Positions 15,802 through 23,480 of a stretch of DNA of 37,090 bases are shown in pieces. Numbering within the stretch: position 1 is the first letter of the stretch; every line of letters starts with the position of its first letter. A program made the position numbers and the translations under genes. The stretch lies in contig QKGY01000449.1 in the NCBI GenBank assembly GCA_003250235.1, forward strand, positions 1 to 37,090, given 5' to 3'. The DNA comes from Desulfuromonadaceae bacterium (lineage in GTDB: Bacteria > Desulfobacterota > Desulfuromonadia > Desulfuromonadales > SZUA-540). The notes below the pieces were generated by a model, which saw only the letters and a list, made by a program, of their open reading frames with translations, searched no databases and was not told the origin of the DNA.

Positions 15802-16743
15802 TTAAATAAAAAGGGAGCTGACGGACTCGTCGCCGTGAATGCGGCGAATCGATTCGGCCAGCAGTTCTGCCACGGAAAGCACCCGAAGCTTGGAACAGGA
15901 GGAAAGCTTCTCCTGCACCGGAACCGTATTGGTGACGACCACTTCCTCCAGACAGCTGTCGTTGATCCGCTGCAGAGCCGGGCCGGAAAGGATCGCGTGG
16001 GTCGCACAGGCATAAACAGCCTTGGCTCCTTTTTCCTTCAACGCCTGCGCGGCCTGACAAAGGGTCCCGGCCGTATCGATCATATCATCGACAATGATAC
16101 AGGTTTCACCTTTGACATCCCCGATGATGTGCATGACCTCCGAAACGTTCGGACCGCTGCGCCTCTTGTCGATTATGGCCAGCCCGGCATCCAGGCGTTT
16201 GGCAAAAGCCCGGGCGCGCTCTGTTCCGCCGGCGTCCGGCGAGACGATAACCAGGCGCTCGGAAAAGCGGGCACTGACATCGGCCAACACAACAGGAGCC
16301 GCATAGAGATGGTCGACGGGGATATTGAAGAACCCCTGGATCTGTCCGGCATGGAGATCCATGGTCAGGACACGGTCCGCGCCGGAGGTGCTGATCAGGT
16401 CAGCAACCAGCTTGCTGGTGATCGGCGTACGAGGCGCCACCTTACGATCCTGACGGGCGTACCCGAAATAAGGGACTACCGCGGTAATCCGTGCGGCGGA
16501 AGCCCTTTTCAGGGCGTCCATCATGATCAACAACTCCATGAGGTTGTTATTGGAAGGCGCGCAGGTGGATTGAACCACGTAGACGTCACGTCCACGAACG
16601 TTTTCCCCAATCTCAACCATGATCTCGCCATCGGAAAAGGTCTTGACCTTGGCATTGCCCAGAGGCACGGAGAGTTGGCCGCAAATCTCCCTGGCAAGGG
16701 GAATATTGGCGTTGCCGCAGAATATCTTAAGCTCGTCGACCAC
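15802..16743 (-). CDS. prs: Ribose-phosphate pyrophosphokinase (PRPP synthetase)
   Basis: Makes PRPP from ribose 5-phosphate and ATP for nucleotide, His and Trp synthesis. The 313 residues include FCGNANIPLAREI at the start, the FSDGEIMVEIGENVRG region, the catalytic flexible loop YARQDRKVAPRTPI and the PRPP loop IIVDDMIDTAGT. The start is GTG at 16741-16743, with GAGGA eight bases upstream. It follows tRNA-Gln and ispE on the same strand and precedes rplY. The supply of PRPP also serves the phosphoribosyltransferase near 24867, though that is not linked. Confidence 0.97.
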   Translation of the reverse strand: MVDELKIFCGNANIPLAREICGQLSVPLGNAKVKTFSDGEIMVEIGENVRGRDVYVVQSTCAPSNNNLMELLIMMDALKRASAARITAVVPYFGYARQDRKVAPRTPITSKLVADLISTSGADRVLTMDLHAGQIQGFFNIPVDHLYAAPVVLADVSARFSERLVIVSPDAGGTERARAFAKRLDAGLAIIDKRRSGPNVSEVMHIIGDVKGETCIIVDDMIDTAGTLCQAAQALKEKGAKAVYACATHAILSGPALQRINDSCLEEVVVTNTVPVQEKLSSCSKLRVLSVAELLAESIRRIHGDESVSSLFI

Positions 16744-16867
16744 GGGTCCTCACATGAATGCTTGGAAAAAGTTGTAGGCCATGGATGCCCATGACCTAAC
16801 CGGTAGAAGAGAAGGTATTTAAATCCCGGCGTGATATTCACCCATCATTGCGCCGGAGTGACTTTTG

Positions 16868-16942
16868 TGGCTGGGGCGCCAGGATTCGAACCTGGGAATG
16901 CCGGAATCAAAATCCGGTGCCTTACCGCTTGGCGACGCCCCA
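16868..16942 (-). tRNA. tRNA-Gln, anticodon TTG, with encoded CCA
   Basis: The minus strand folds into a full cloverleaf: acceptor arms TGGGGCG and CGCCCCA, D-arm GCCAAGCGGTAAGGC, anticodon stem CCGGA/TCCGG with loop TTTTGAT (anticodon TTG, reading CAA and CAG), and T-arm CCAGGTTCGAATCCTGG. The discriminator G and a genomically encoded CCA follow. It sits between ispE and prs and is probably processed from their transcript. Confidence 0.98.
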
Positions 16943-16978
16943 TCGTAAACAAATCAAACTCCCACTTCACAATTTAGG

Positions 16979-17821
16979 CTAAACAGGCTCCACGGCAACA
17001 GCCATCCAGCCCTTTTCGCGCCCCATCTTTTCACTGGCGGCCCTTGCGGAAACCTCATCTGCAAAAACGCCAAAAACAGTGGGACCGCTGCCCGACATCA
17101 GTGCCGCCCGTGCGCCACATGCCAGCAGACTCTCCTTGATCTCTGCAACTACCGGATATCCGGGAATAGTTACCTTTTCAAGGTCGTTGTGAAGAAACCG
17201 GCTAAACCCTTCAACCGAGTTGGGAAACCCCGGTAATCTATACTCATCGTTACGGCTTGTCAACCCCAAATTTTGGTACACCCAGGCCGTAGACACGGCT
17301 ATACCGGGGTTCACCAGAACGTACCAAACCGGTGGCAGCTTACAGGGAAGCGGGGACAGAATATCCCCTATCCCCTCCGCCACTGCGGGCTCATGGAAGA
17401 TAAAAAACGGCACATCGGCCCCAAGCGTGCTGCCGACAGACATCAACTCAGATAGCGGCAGGCCCAGATTCAACATTTCATTGAGGGCGAGAAGCACCGT
17501 GGCCGCATCGGAAGACCCCCCGCCCAGACCGGCAGCCACAGGGATATGCTTTTCAACCCGCACACGAACCCCCAAGTCAGAACCGGCTTTTTTCAGCAGG
17601 GCCGTTGCCGCCCGCGCCGCAATATTCTCTCCTCCAGGCGAAATTTCGACCCCAGGGCACTCGACCACCACCCCCCCTCCCTCAGACAGAGAGATTTCGA
17701 TGCAATCATACAGAGACACACACTGCATAACCATCGACAGGTCGTGATATCCATCAGGTCTCTTCCCCAGCACATCCAGGCGCAAATTAATCTTGGCCGG
17801 AGCCAGAAACGTCTTCGCCAT
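16979..17821 (-). CDS. ispE: 4-diphosphocytidyl-2-C-methyl-D-erythritol kinase
   Basis: GHMP-family kinase of the MEP isoprenoid pathway; phosphorylates CDP-methylerythritol with ATP. The 280-residue product opens FLAPAKINLRLDVLGKRPDGYH (Lys10 and the following region bind substrate), has the ATP loop PVAAGLGGGSSDAA near 94-107 with the catalytic Asp, and the C-terminal LMSGSGPTVFG motif. Full length. It heads the ispE - tRNA-Gln - prs - rplY - pth group, with a promoter candidate about 65 bases upstream. Confidence 0.96.
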   Translation of the reverse strand: MAKTFLAPAKINLRLDVLGKRPDGYHDLSMVMQCVSLYDCIEISLSEGGGVVVECPGVEISPGGENIAARAATALLKKAGSDLGVRVRVEKHIPVAAGLGGGSSDAATVLLALNEMLNLGLPLSELMSVGSTLGADVPFFIFHEPAVAEGIGDILSPLPCKLPPVWYVLVNPGIAVSTAWVYQNLGLTSRNDEYRLPGFPNSVEGFSRFLHNDLEKVTIPGYPVVAEIKESLLACGARAALMSGSGPTVFGVFADEVSARAASEKMGREKGWMAVAVEPV

Positions 17822-17892
17822 ACCCTATCCTCTCAAAAAACAGCCTACACTCTGTAAAAACACCCCTGCATCCAACGGCAGACAGGGTCCGT

Positions 17893-17921
17893 ATCATCGG
17901 AAAAGCCACCGGGAATGTCAA
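17893..17921 (-). promoter_or_regulatory. Candidate sigma-70 promoter for ispE
   Basis: Minus strand TTGACA (17916-17921), 17-base spacer, GATGAT (17893-17898). The -35 is perfect and the -10 matches four of six; the start point would be near 17886, giving a leader of about 65 bases. Confidence 0.5.
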
Positions 17922-17983
17922 GGAATCTGAGCTCGACAAGACCCCACTTTTCCACAGACCAAAATCGACACACACAACCCAAA

Positions 17984-18001
17984 GTGGTTAAAATTAGCCA
18001 C
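17984..18001. promoter_or_regulatory. 18-bp imperfect palindrome, candidate enhancer site
   Basis: GTGGTTAAAATTAGCCAC pairs at seven of nine positions in its two halves. It lies about 117-134 bases upstream of the -24 element of the TRAP promoter, the range where NtrC/DctD-class activators bind. A shorter repeat, CCCTG-N5-CAGGG, occurs at 18050-18064. The 487-bp gap 17822-18308 contains these sites and two promoters but no convincing gene. Confidence 0.35.
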
Positions 18002-18117
18002 ATACGGCGCTTTACGACCAACCATCAACCCCTGCGCCACCAAGCTAACCCCTGAAGTACAGGGCCGATGTCGCATCGTGGCCGAAGAACGCTCACAAAC
18101 AAAACATTTTTTTAAAA

Positions 18118-18132
18118 TGGCACCATAATTGC
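18118..18132 (+). promoter_or_regulatory. Sigma-54 (-24/-12) promoter of the TRAP operon
   Basis: TGGCAC-CATAA-TTGC reproduces the sigma-54 core at -24 (TGGCAC) and -12 (TTGC) with exact spacing. Transcription would begin near 18144, leaving a leader of about 165 bases before dctQ. C4-dicarboxylate uptake genes in other bacteria are often driven by sigma-54 with an NtrC-family activator (DctD). Confidence 0.75.
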
Positions 18133-18308
18133 CTAACTGGAAAGACACCCTTTTCATCGGTGTCATATTCACAGCATCCTGACGCACCCCCTCGGGGCCG
18201 CCCCGCAACAGGAATTATTTACAACAATTCAAAATGTTATAATATTGAGCTTAATATGTAAGTTTCACCTGGACCTCACACATCAAAGGAGAGGATTGGG
18301 ATACAAAA

Positions 18309-18821
18309 ATGTTTGAAAAAATAGACCGGTACCTCGAAATCTTCAGTACAGTCATCATGACGGTGACCATGTCAGCCGCCACTCTCGTTGCTTTTGTCAA
18401 CGTCGTGCTTCGCTATGTCTTCAACATGTCTCTGACCTGGGCAGGTGAAGCGACCTCGTATCTTTTCATCTGGTCGGCATTGTTCGGTGCGGCTTACGGG
18501 TTCAAGATCGGCATGCATCTCGGCGTGACGATCCTGATTCAGTCCCTGCGCCCCCGCGTGGCCAAATGGGTCCTTTCCTGCAGCCTGACCATTATCCTCG
18601 GCTACCTGATCTGCCTGATCTTCTGGGGTTATGACTTCGTTGTTTTCAACCACATGATGGGCATGGTGTCGGTCGACCTCGAAATCTCCTACTGGATCAT
18701 TTATCTCTGCGTACCGATTGCGATGTCCATCGCCTCTTACCAGGTCCTGTTGAAGCTCATCAAGACGCTTCGGGTTCCGGGCGATCAATTCAGTTATGAC
18801 ATGGTCATGAAGGAGCATTGA
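18309..18821 (+). CDS. dctQ: TRAP transporter small membrane subunit (DctQ)
   Basis: A 170-residue protein with four membrane helices and the DctQ-family stretches AFVNVVLRYVFNMSLTWAGE and YLFIWSALFGAAYGFKIGMHLGV. With DctM it forms the Na+-driven inner-membrane part of a TRAP importer that takes solute from a periplasmic DctP protein. AAAGGAGAGG lies upstream of the ATG. The gene begins the operon dctQ-dctM-dctP-usp, only four bases from dctM, and is preceded by the sigma-54 promoter candidate. The DctPQM type is clear; the solute is inferred only as an organic acid. Confidence 0.93.
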   Translation: MFEKIDRYLEIFSTVIMTVTMSAATLVAFVNVVLRYVFNMSLTWAGEATSYLFIWSALFGAAYGFKIGMHLGVTILIQSLRPRVAKWVLSCSLTIILGYLICLIFWGYDFVVFNHMMGMVSVDLEISYWIIYLCVPIAMSIASYQVLLKLIKTLRVPGDQFSYDMVMKEH

Positions 18822-18825
18822 TTTC

Positions 18826-20109
18826 ATGGAAACTCTTCTCTTATTCGTCTTCCTGTTCGGTCTGCTCCTGATCGGGGTTCCCATTGCCGTCGCCCTGGGT
18901 CTGTCGACCACGGCGATCATCCTGCTCTTTACCGACCAACCGACCCTGGTCATCGCCCAGCAGATGTTCACATCGCTGGACAAGTTCGCCTTGATGGCCA
19001 TCCCGCTCTTCGTTCTGGCGGGCAATTTTCTCTCCCAGGGCGGAGCCGCCAAACGGATCATCCGCTTTGCACGTTCTATCGTCGGGCATCTCCCCGGCGG
19101 TCTGCCCATGTCAGCCATCTTCGCCTGCATCATCTTTGCCGCGGTCAGCGGCTCGTCGCCGGCAACCGTTGCCGCCATCGGCTCCATCATGATGGGCGCG
19201 ATCAAGGATGATGGCTACAGCAGCCCCTTCTCCATCGGCTCCATCGTCTGCTCCGGGTCCCTGGGAATTCTGATCCCGCCCTCCATCGTCCTCATCGTCT
19301 ACGGAGTCACGGTCGATCAGTCCATCGGCAGACTCTTCATGGCCGGGGTGATTCCGGGAATTTTTCTCGGTGGCGGACTGATGCTCGTCACCTACATTGC
19401 CGCCGTTCGCAGCGGGTTCAAAAAGAAAGAGCGGGCTTCCGCCAAGGAGATCTGGGTCTCCTTCAAGGATGCCTCCTGGGGCCTTCTCGTTGTGGTCATT
19501 ATCATCGGCGGGATCTATGGCGGCCTGTTCACCCCGACTGAAGCCGCCGCCGTGTCGGCGGTCTACGGCTTCATCGTGGTCAAGTTCATCTACAAGGACC
19601 TCTCCTGGAAACAGATTCCTGATGTCATCAAAGCCTCGGCCTCTACCGCGGCCATGATCATGTTCATTATCGCCAACGCCATGGTCTTCGCGTATCTGTT
19701 GACCATCCTGCAGATCCCGCAAGACTTGGCGGCATGGATCATCAGCATGAATCTCAATAAATATATGTTCCTGGTTTTCGTCAACCTGCTGCTCCTTCTG
19801 GCGGGCAACTTCATGGAGCCCTCGAGCCTCATCATGATTATCGCCCCGCTGATCTTCCCCGTCGCCATGCAGCTGGGAATCGACCCGATTCACCTGGGCG
19901 TCATCGTTACCGTCAACATGGAGATCGGCATGCTGACCCCACCAGTCGGGCTGAACCTGTTTGTGGCCAGCGGCATTTCGGGACAGAGTCTGGGTGACGT
20001 GGTGAAAGCCTCGATGCCCTGGTTCTTCGTTCTGCTGGCAGGCCTGCTCATACTGACGTACGTGCCCGCCATCTCGTTGTGGCTCCCCAACCTGATGTAC
20101 GGCAGCTAG
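18826..20109 (+). CDS. dctM: TRAP transporter large permease subunit (DctM)
   Basis: The 427 residues form about 12 membrane helices and carry DctM landmarks: GNFLSQGGAAKRI, IFAAVSGSSPATVAAIGSIMMGAI, LGILIPPSIVLIVYG, the GLFTPTEAAAVSAVYG loop, and the final MEIGMLTPPVGLNLFV. It is the ion-coupled translocation channel of the transporter, working with DctQ and DctP. Full family length. A 96-base spacer with a small hairpin (20151-20171) separates it from dctP, which could let the binding protein be made in different amount. Confidence 0.96.
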   Translation: METLLLFVFLFGLLLIGVPIAVALGLSTTAIILLFTDQPTLVIAQQMFTSLDKFALMAIPLFVLAGNFLSQGGAAKRIIRFARSIVGHLPGGLPMSAIFACIIFAAVSGSSPATVAAIGSIMMGAIKDDGYSSPFSIGSIVCSGSLGILIPPSIVLIVYGVTVDQSIGRLFMAGVIPGIFLGGGLMLVTYIAAVRSGFKKKERASAKEIWVSFKDASWGLLVVVIIIGGIYGGLFTPTEAAAVSAVYGFIVVKFIYKDLSWKQIPDVIKASASTAAMIMFIIANAMVFAYLLTILQIPQDLAAWIISMNLNKYMFLVFVNLLLLLAGNFMEPSSLIMIIAPLIFPVAMQLGIDPIHLGVIVTVNMEIGMLTPPVGLNLFVASGISGQSLGDVVKASMPWFFVLLAGLLILTYVPAISLWLPNLMYGS

Positions 20110-20205
20110 CGGCACCCTTAAAGACATCCATTACACGGGACACCCTACAGCCTCCTCGAATCTTCGAGAGGGCGGGAAGTCCCCCAAACCCTCAGGAGGT
20201 AAGAT

Positions 20206-21189
20206 ATGCGCAAGTTTGGTTTCTTTGCCGGTCTGCTGGTTGTCCTGCTGACAGCAACCCAGGTTTTCGCCGGTCCCATCGTCATTAAATTCAGCCATGT
20301 CGTCGCGGTCGACACCCCGAAGGGACAGGCTGCCGAGTACTTCAAAAAACTCGTTGAAGAACGCTCCAACGGCAGCATCAAGGTCGAGGTTTATCCCAAC
20401 TCCTCCCTGTTCGACGATAAAGACGTCATGACCCCGCTGATGACCAACGCGGTTCAGATGGCGGCACCGAGCTTTTCCAAATTCACCTCGTTCGCGCCGA
20501 GCCTGCAACTGGTCGATCTGCCCTTCCTCTTCAATGACGCCAACCATCTCCACGCCGTACTTGGGGGCTCCGTCGGGCAGAAAATTCTCGACACCGTCGG
20601 CAAAAAAGGTCTGGTTGGCCTCGCATTCTGGGACAGCGGCTTCAAACAACTCTCGGCCAACAAGCCCCTGATATGGCCCCAAGATGCTGAAGGACTGAAA
20701 TTCCGCATCATGTCTTCCAAGGTTCTTGAAGCCCAGTTCAAGGCAGTCGGGGCCAATCCCCAGGTATTGCCCTTCTCCGAAGTGTACAGCGCCCTTCAGC
20801 AGGGTGTGGTCGATGCCGCCGAGAATCCCCTTTCCAACTTCTACACCAAGAAATTCTATGAGGTTCAGTCCGACCTGACCCTGTCCAACCACGGCTACCT
20901 CGGATACCTCGTGGTCACCAACAAGATTTTCTGGTCCAAACTCAACGACGAACAAAAAGCGTTGATCAACCAGGCGATGAAAGAGGCCACCGAATACGGC
21001 AACAAACTGGCCGTTAAAATGGATGAGGATTATCTGGTCAAAATCAAGGAGTCCGGGAAAACCACGGTTCATGAACTCACCCCGGAACAGCGCCAGGCCT
21101 GGAAATCCAAGATGATGGTCATCTACCCCGAATTTTATGATGTTATCGGCAAGGACCTCATTGAAGAAGCCATAGCCCTCGGGAAGTAA
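20206..21189 (+). CDS. dctP: TRAP transporter periplasmic solute-binding protein (DctP)
   Basis: A 327-residue exported protein: a signal peptide (Arg-Lys, hydrophobic core to TQVFA, cleavage before GPIVIKFSH) and the DctP fold, with PKGQAAEYFKKLVEERS, LKFRIMSSKVLEAQFKAVGANP (the Arg that clamps the solute carboxylate in this family) and the FSEVYSALQQGVVDAAENPLSNF segment. It hands a carboxylate, likely a C4-dicarboxylate by resemblance, to DctQM. AGGAGG precedes the ATG. Here dctP lies last of the three, whereas many operons put it first. A strong hairpin follows the stop codon. Confidence 0.95.
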   Translation: MRKFGFFAGLLVVLLTATQVFAGPIVIKFSHVVAVDTPKGQAAEYFKKLVEERSNGSIKVEVYPNSSLFDDKDVMTPLMTNAVQMAAPSFSKFTSFAPSLQLVDLPFLFNDANHLHAVLGGSVGQKILDTVGKKGLVGLAFWDSGFKQLSANKPLIWPQDAEGLKFRIMSSKVLEAQFKAVGANPQVLPFSEVYSALQQGVVDAAENPLSNFYTKKFYEVQSDLTLSNHGYLGYLVVTNKIFWSKLNDEQKALINQAMKEATEYGNKLAVKMDEDYLVKIKESGKTTVHELTPEQRQAWKSKMMVIYPEFYDVIGKDLIEEAIALGK

Positions 21190-21199
21190 ACGGTGAACT

Positions 21200-21231
21200 T
21201 GTCCGGGGAGAAGGGAGCTTCTCCCCGGACA
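21200..21231 (+). terminator. 14-bp perfect hairpin after dctP
   Basis: TGTCCGGGGAGAAG and CTTCTCCCCGGACA pair completely around the loop GGAG. There is no U-run after it, so it is better seen as a partial terminator or an mRNA-stabilising 3' structure of dctP, before the usp gene whose ribosome-binding site lies about 40 bases on. Confidence 0.6.
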
Positions 21232-21282
21232 GAAATCGCCGCAACATCGAAGCGTCCTCGCGACAGACTAAAGGAGCATCCT

Positions 21283-21771
21283 ATGCTTCCCGATTACAGC
21301 AACATTCTTGTGGCTACCGACCTGACTCCCAACGCGGTCCATGCTTTCAAGCATGCCGTCATGATGGCCAGAAGAAACAAAGCCCGCCTTCATCTGCTGC
21401 ATGTGATTCCGGATGTCGACGCCTCGGTCCGCAGTTATGTCTCCACCGTCATGGGGAAAGGCAGCCTCGACCATTTTGAAAAAACCCACGAGGACGAAGC
21501 CCGTTCCGTAATCACCCAGCGCCTGAAAAAGTTTGCCCAGGACGAACTGGCAGACCACCCTGAAGACCTGCAAAGGATTGACAGAATTCTTGTTCTTCAC
21601 GGCAACCCGGTCGCACAAATTCTCAAGGCGGCCGATGATTTAAATGCGGATGTCATCATCATGGGATCTCACGGGAAAGGGCCCATGGAATATACCTTTC
21701 TCGGCAGTGTCGCCGAGAAAGTGCTGCGCAAAACGAAGCGACCCGTCTTCATTATCCCGTTTAACGACTGA
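21283..21771 (+). CDS. Universal stress protein, ATP-binding type
   Basis: A 162-residue UspA-family protein: ILVATDLTPNAVHAFKHAV at the start and GSHGKGPMEYTFLGSVAEKVL near the end, which gives the G-X2-G-X9-G(S) motif of ATP-binding Usp proteins. The start at 21283 follows AAAGGAG by seven bases; the open frame runs 30 codons further but without family similarity. Placed directly after the TRAP genes, it recalls TeaD, the ATP-binding Usp encoded with the Halomonas TeaABC TRAP transporter, which affects uptake; a similar role here is inferred from position. A terminator follows. Confidence 0.92.
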   Translation: MLPDYSNILVATDLTPNAVHAFKHAVMMARRNKARLHLLHVIPDVDASVRSYVSTVMGKGSLDHFEKTHEDEARSVITQRLKKFAQDELADHPEDLQRIDRILVLHGNPVAQILKAADDLNADVIIMGSHGKGPMEYTFLGSVAEKVLRKTKRPVFIIPFND

Positions 21772-21807
21772 TACCGTGGAATCCTTCCTGATATCAATGG
21801 CAAAGAA

Positions 21808-21832
21808 AAAAGGGGCCGGCCCGGCCCCTTTT
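21808..21832 (+). terminator. Rho-independent terminator of the TRAP-usp operon
   Basis: AAAAGGGGCCGG and CCGGCCCCTTTT form a perfect 12-bp stem with a one-base centre, ending in TTTT. It lies 37 bases after the usp stop. Confidence 0.88.
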
Positions 21833-21900
21833 GAATTCGTGCCCCCCCGCACCCTACCCGAATCTCGCCTGAACCTAAGTTCTTTCAGGGAGTTATCGAC

Positions 21901-21928
21901 TTGCAAAACATCTCTTCCGCGATACACT
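21901..21928 (+). promoter_or_regulatory. Candidate sigma-70 promoter for the TAXI gene
   Basis: TTGCAA (21901-21906), a 16-base spacer, TACACT (21923-21928). With the terminator just upstream it makes the TAXI gene a separate unit. Both hexamers match four of six. Confidence 0.4.
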
Positions 21929-22025
21929 AGCCGATACTGAAAAGGGACCGGCGCAGGCTATCCCGCGATTCGCGTTCCGGGAGCCCCGCCCTTAATCCGT
22001 GCCGATTACCCATGAGGAGAATGGC

Positions 22026-23027
22026 ATGAAGACAACTTTACGATGGGTTGCCTACCTAGTGGTCCCCCTGTTTTTGGCAACGAGTACAGCCGCCATTGCT
22101 CAAAAAGCCTATGCGGAAAAAACCCGTCTGTCGTTTTCCGGGGGGCCGGACGGGGGAACTTTCCAGTACTTCTCCAACGGTATTGCGACACGCGTGTCTA
22201 AGGACCGTGAAAGTCTGGAGATTTCCAATATGGCTTCCGCCGGCTCCATCGAAAACATTCGCCGCGTCAATGCGGGCGAAAGCGATTTCGGAGTCGCCTA
22301 TTCGGGGGACACATTTCTGGCCCGTAGCGGCAAGCTCCCCAAAGACACACGAAAGTACGAAAACGTCCAGGCCGTGGCCTATCTTTACGGGGCTCCGGCG
22401 CACCTGATTGTTCTGGAAGGCAGCGGTATCGATACCGTAACCGACCTCGTCGGCAAGCGTATTGCTGTTGGCGGTGCCGGCTCCGGGGCGGCCGCTTCGG
22501 CGCAACGTTATTTCACGGCATTGGGGTTGTGGGACAAAATGGAGGTGGAATTCATTGGTTACAGTCGAGCGGCCTCCGCCCTTGGCGACAAACTCATCGA
22601 TGCCATGTGGGTCTTTTCAGGCTTTCCCAACTCTTCTGTCATTCAGGCCGCCGCCACCGGTAAAATCAAGATCCTCAGCACTTACGACAGCGGCAAAAAA
22701 ACCAGTTTATTTAAGAAATATCCCTTTTACACCCCGGTGACCATTCCGGCCGGAACCTACATTGGCGTCGATTATGACGTCAAGACGTTTCAGGATTCGG
22801 CACTCTGGATCGTTGGCAAGCATGTCGATCCCGACATCGTATACCCGTGCGTCAAAGACATATTCTCTGCCGAGGGGCTTTCCTACCTGGTCAAGGTAAA
22901 GAGCACTGCCCGAGCGATGTCCATCGAAGGGGCACTCACCGGTGTCGTCATTCCGGTCCACGAAGGTGCGGAAAGGTTCTGGAAGGAAAATGGGCTCGTA
23001 CTGACCCCTGAACAGCTGGATCGCTGA
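22026..23027 (+). CDS. TAXI-family TRAP transporter solute-binding protein
   Basis: A 333-residue exported protein: Lys/Arg start, hydrophobic signal segment to about residue 25 (ATSTAAIAQ), then the TAXI core: LSFSGGPDGGTFQYFSNGIA, the repeated SAGSIENIRRVNAGESDFGVAYSGD region, and LVGKRIAVGGAGSGAAASAQRYF. TAXI proteins usually feed a fused DctQM membrane protein; none is encoded next to it here, so it is either an orphan, pairs with a permease elsewhere, or has a sensing role. GAGGAG lies seven bases before the ATG. The solute is unknown. It is separated from the dct operon by a terminator, so I do not treat it as part of it. Confidence 0.88.
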   Translation: MKTTLRWVAYLVVPLFLATSTAAIAQKAYAEKTRLSFSGGPDGGTFQYFSNGIATRVSKDRESLEISNMASAGSIENIRRVNAGESDFGVAYSGDTFLARSGKLPKDTRKYENVQAVAYLYGAPAHLIVLEGSGIDTVTDLVGKRIAVGGAGSGAAASAQRYFTALGLWDKMEVEFIGYSRAASALGDKLIDAMWVFSGFPNSSVIQAAATGKIKILSTYDSGKKTSLFKKYPFYTPVTIPAGTYIGVDYDVKTFQDSALWIVGKHVDPDIVYPCVKDIFSAEGLSYLVKVKSTARAMSIEGALTGVVIPVHEGAERFWKENGLVLTPEQLDR

Positions 23028-23087
23028 TTGGGCGCAGACGGTCCTAACGAGCAGGAGCGGGAGGGTTCTCTCGACGCCTGCTCCGCG

Positions 23088-23480
23088 TTATTCCCAGCGG
23101 TCGTTTCGTCGATGCAGGGTAATCACCTCGACGCGCCCTTCGCCGTTCACGAAGGAGCTCAGCAGCCAGCTGACAAGACTGATCACCAGGGAACCCACCA
23201 AAGCCGATCCGAAGCCGGCAACCTGAAATCCGGAAATGACCCCGGAGACCATCATCAGCAGAAAAGCATTGATCACAAAGGTAAAGAGCCCGAGAGTCAG
23301 CACGTTGATCGGCAGGGTGACCAACAACAAAATCGGGCGAAACAGGGCGTTGAGAACCCCCAGAGTGGCGGCGGCAAAGAAGGCGGCACCAAAGCCGCTG
23401 ACAACAATCCCGTCAAGCAGATAGGACGCGGCGAGAATCGCCGCGGTAAGCACGAGCCAGCGCAACAAAAGTCCTTTCAT
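23088..23480 (-). CDS. YvlD-like (phage holin 4-2/DUF360 family) small membrane protein
   Basis: A 130-residue protein with four membrane helices: LLLRWLVLTAAILAASYLL, FFAAATLGVLNALFRPILLLVTLPINVLTLGLF and others. The LNALFRPILLLVTLPINVLTLGLFTFVINA stretch is the family hallmark. These proteins are widespread in bacterial chromosomes and, despite the name, not phage lysis genes; function is unknown. The ATG at 23478-23480 overlaps the upstream stop codon as ATGA, with GGAGG before it, so it is translationally coupled to the EAL-HDOD gene. Confidence 0.88.
   Translation of the reverse strand: MKGLLLRWLVLTAAILAASYLLDGIVVSGFGAAFFAAATLGVLNALFRPILLLVTLPINVLTLGLFTFVINAFLLMMVSGVISGFQVAGFGSALVGSLVISLVSWLLSSFVNGEGRVEVITLHRRNDRWE

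Noticed and set aside
17918..18208. A 96-codon minus-strand frame in the ispE-dctQ gap
   Set aside because: It would overlap the sigma-54 promoter candidate and the ispE promoter, lacks a good ribosome-binding site and resembles nothing I know.
20151..20171. Small hairpin between dctM and dctP
   Set aside because: Only a short interrupted stem around CGAATCTTCG; mentioned in the dctM entry but too weak to call an attenuator.
23049..23083. GAGCAGG...CCTGCTC inverted repeat between the TAXI gene and the YvlD-like gene
   Set aside because: It could be a shared terminator, but the 21-base loop and absence of a U-run make it too weak to list as a feature.
23088..23480. Prophage remnant suggested by the 'phage holin' family name
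   Set aside because: The family is chromosomal and widespread, and no phage structural, integrase or attachment sequences are present nearby.
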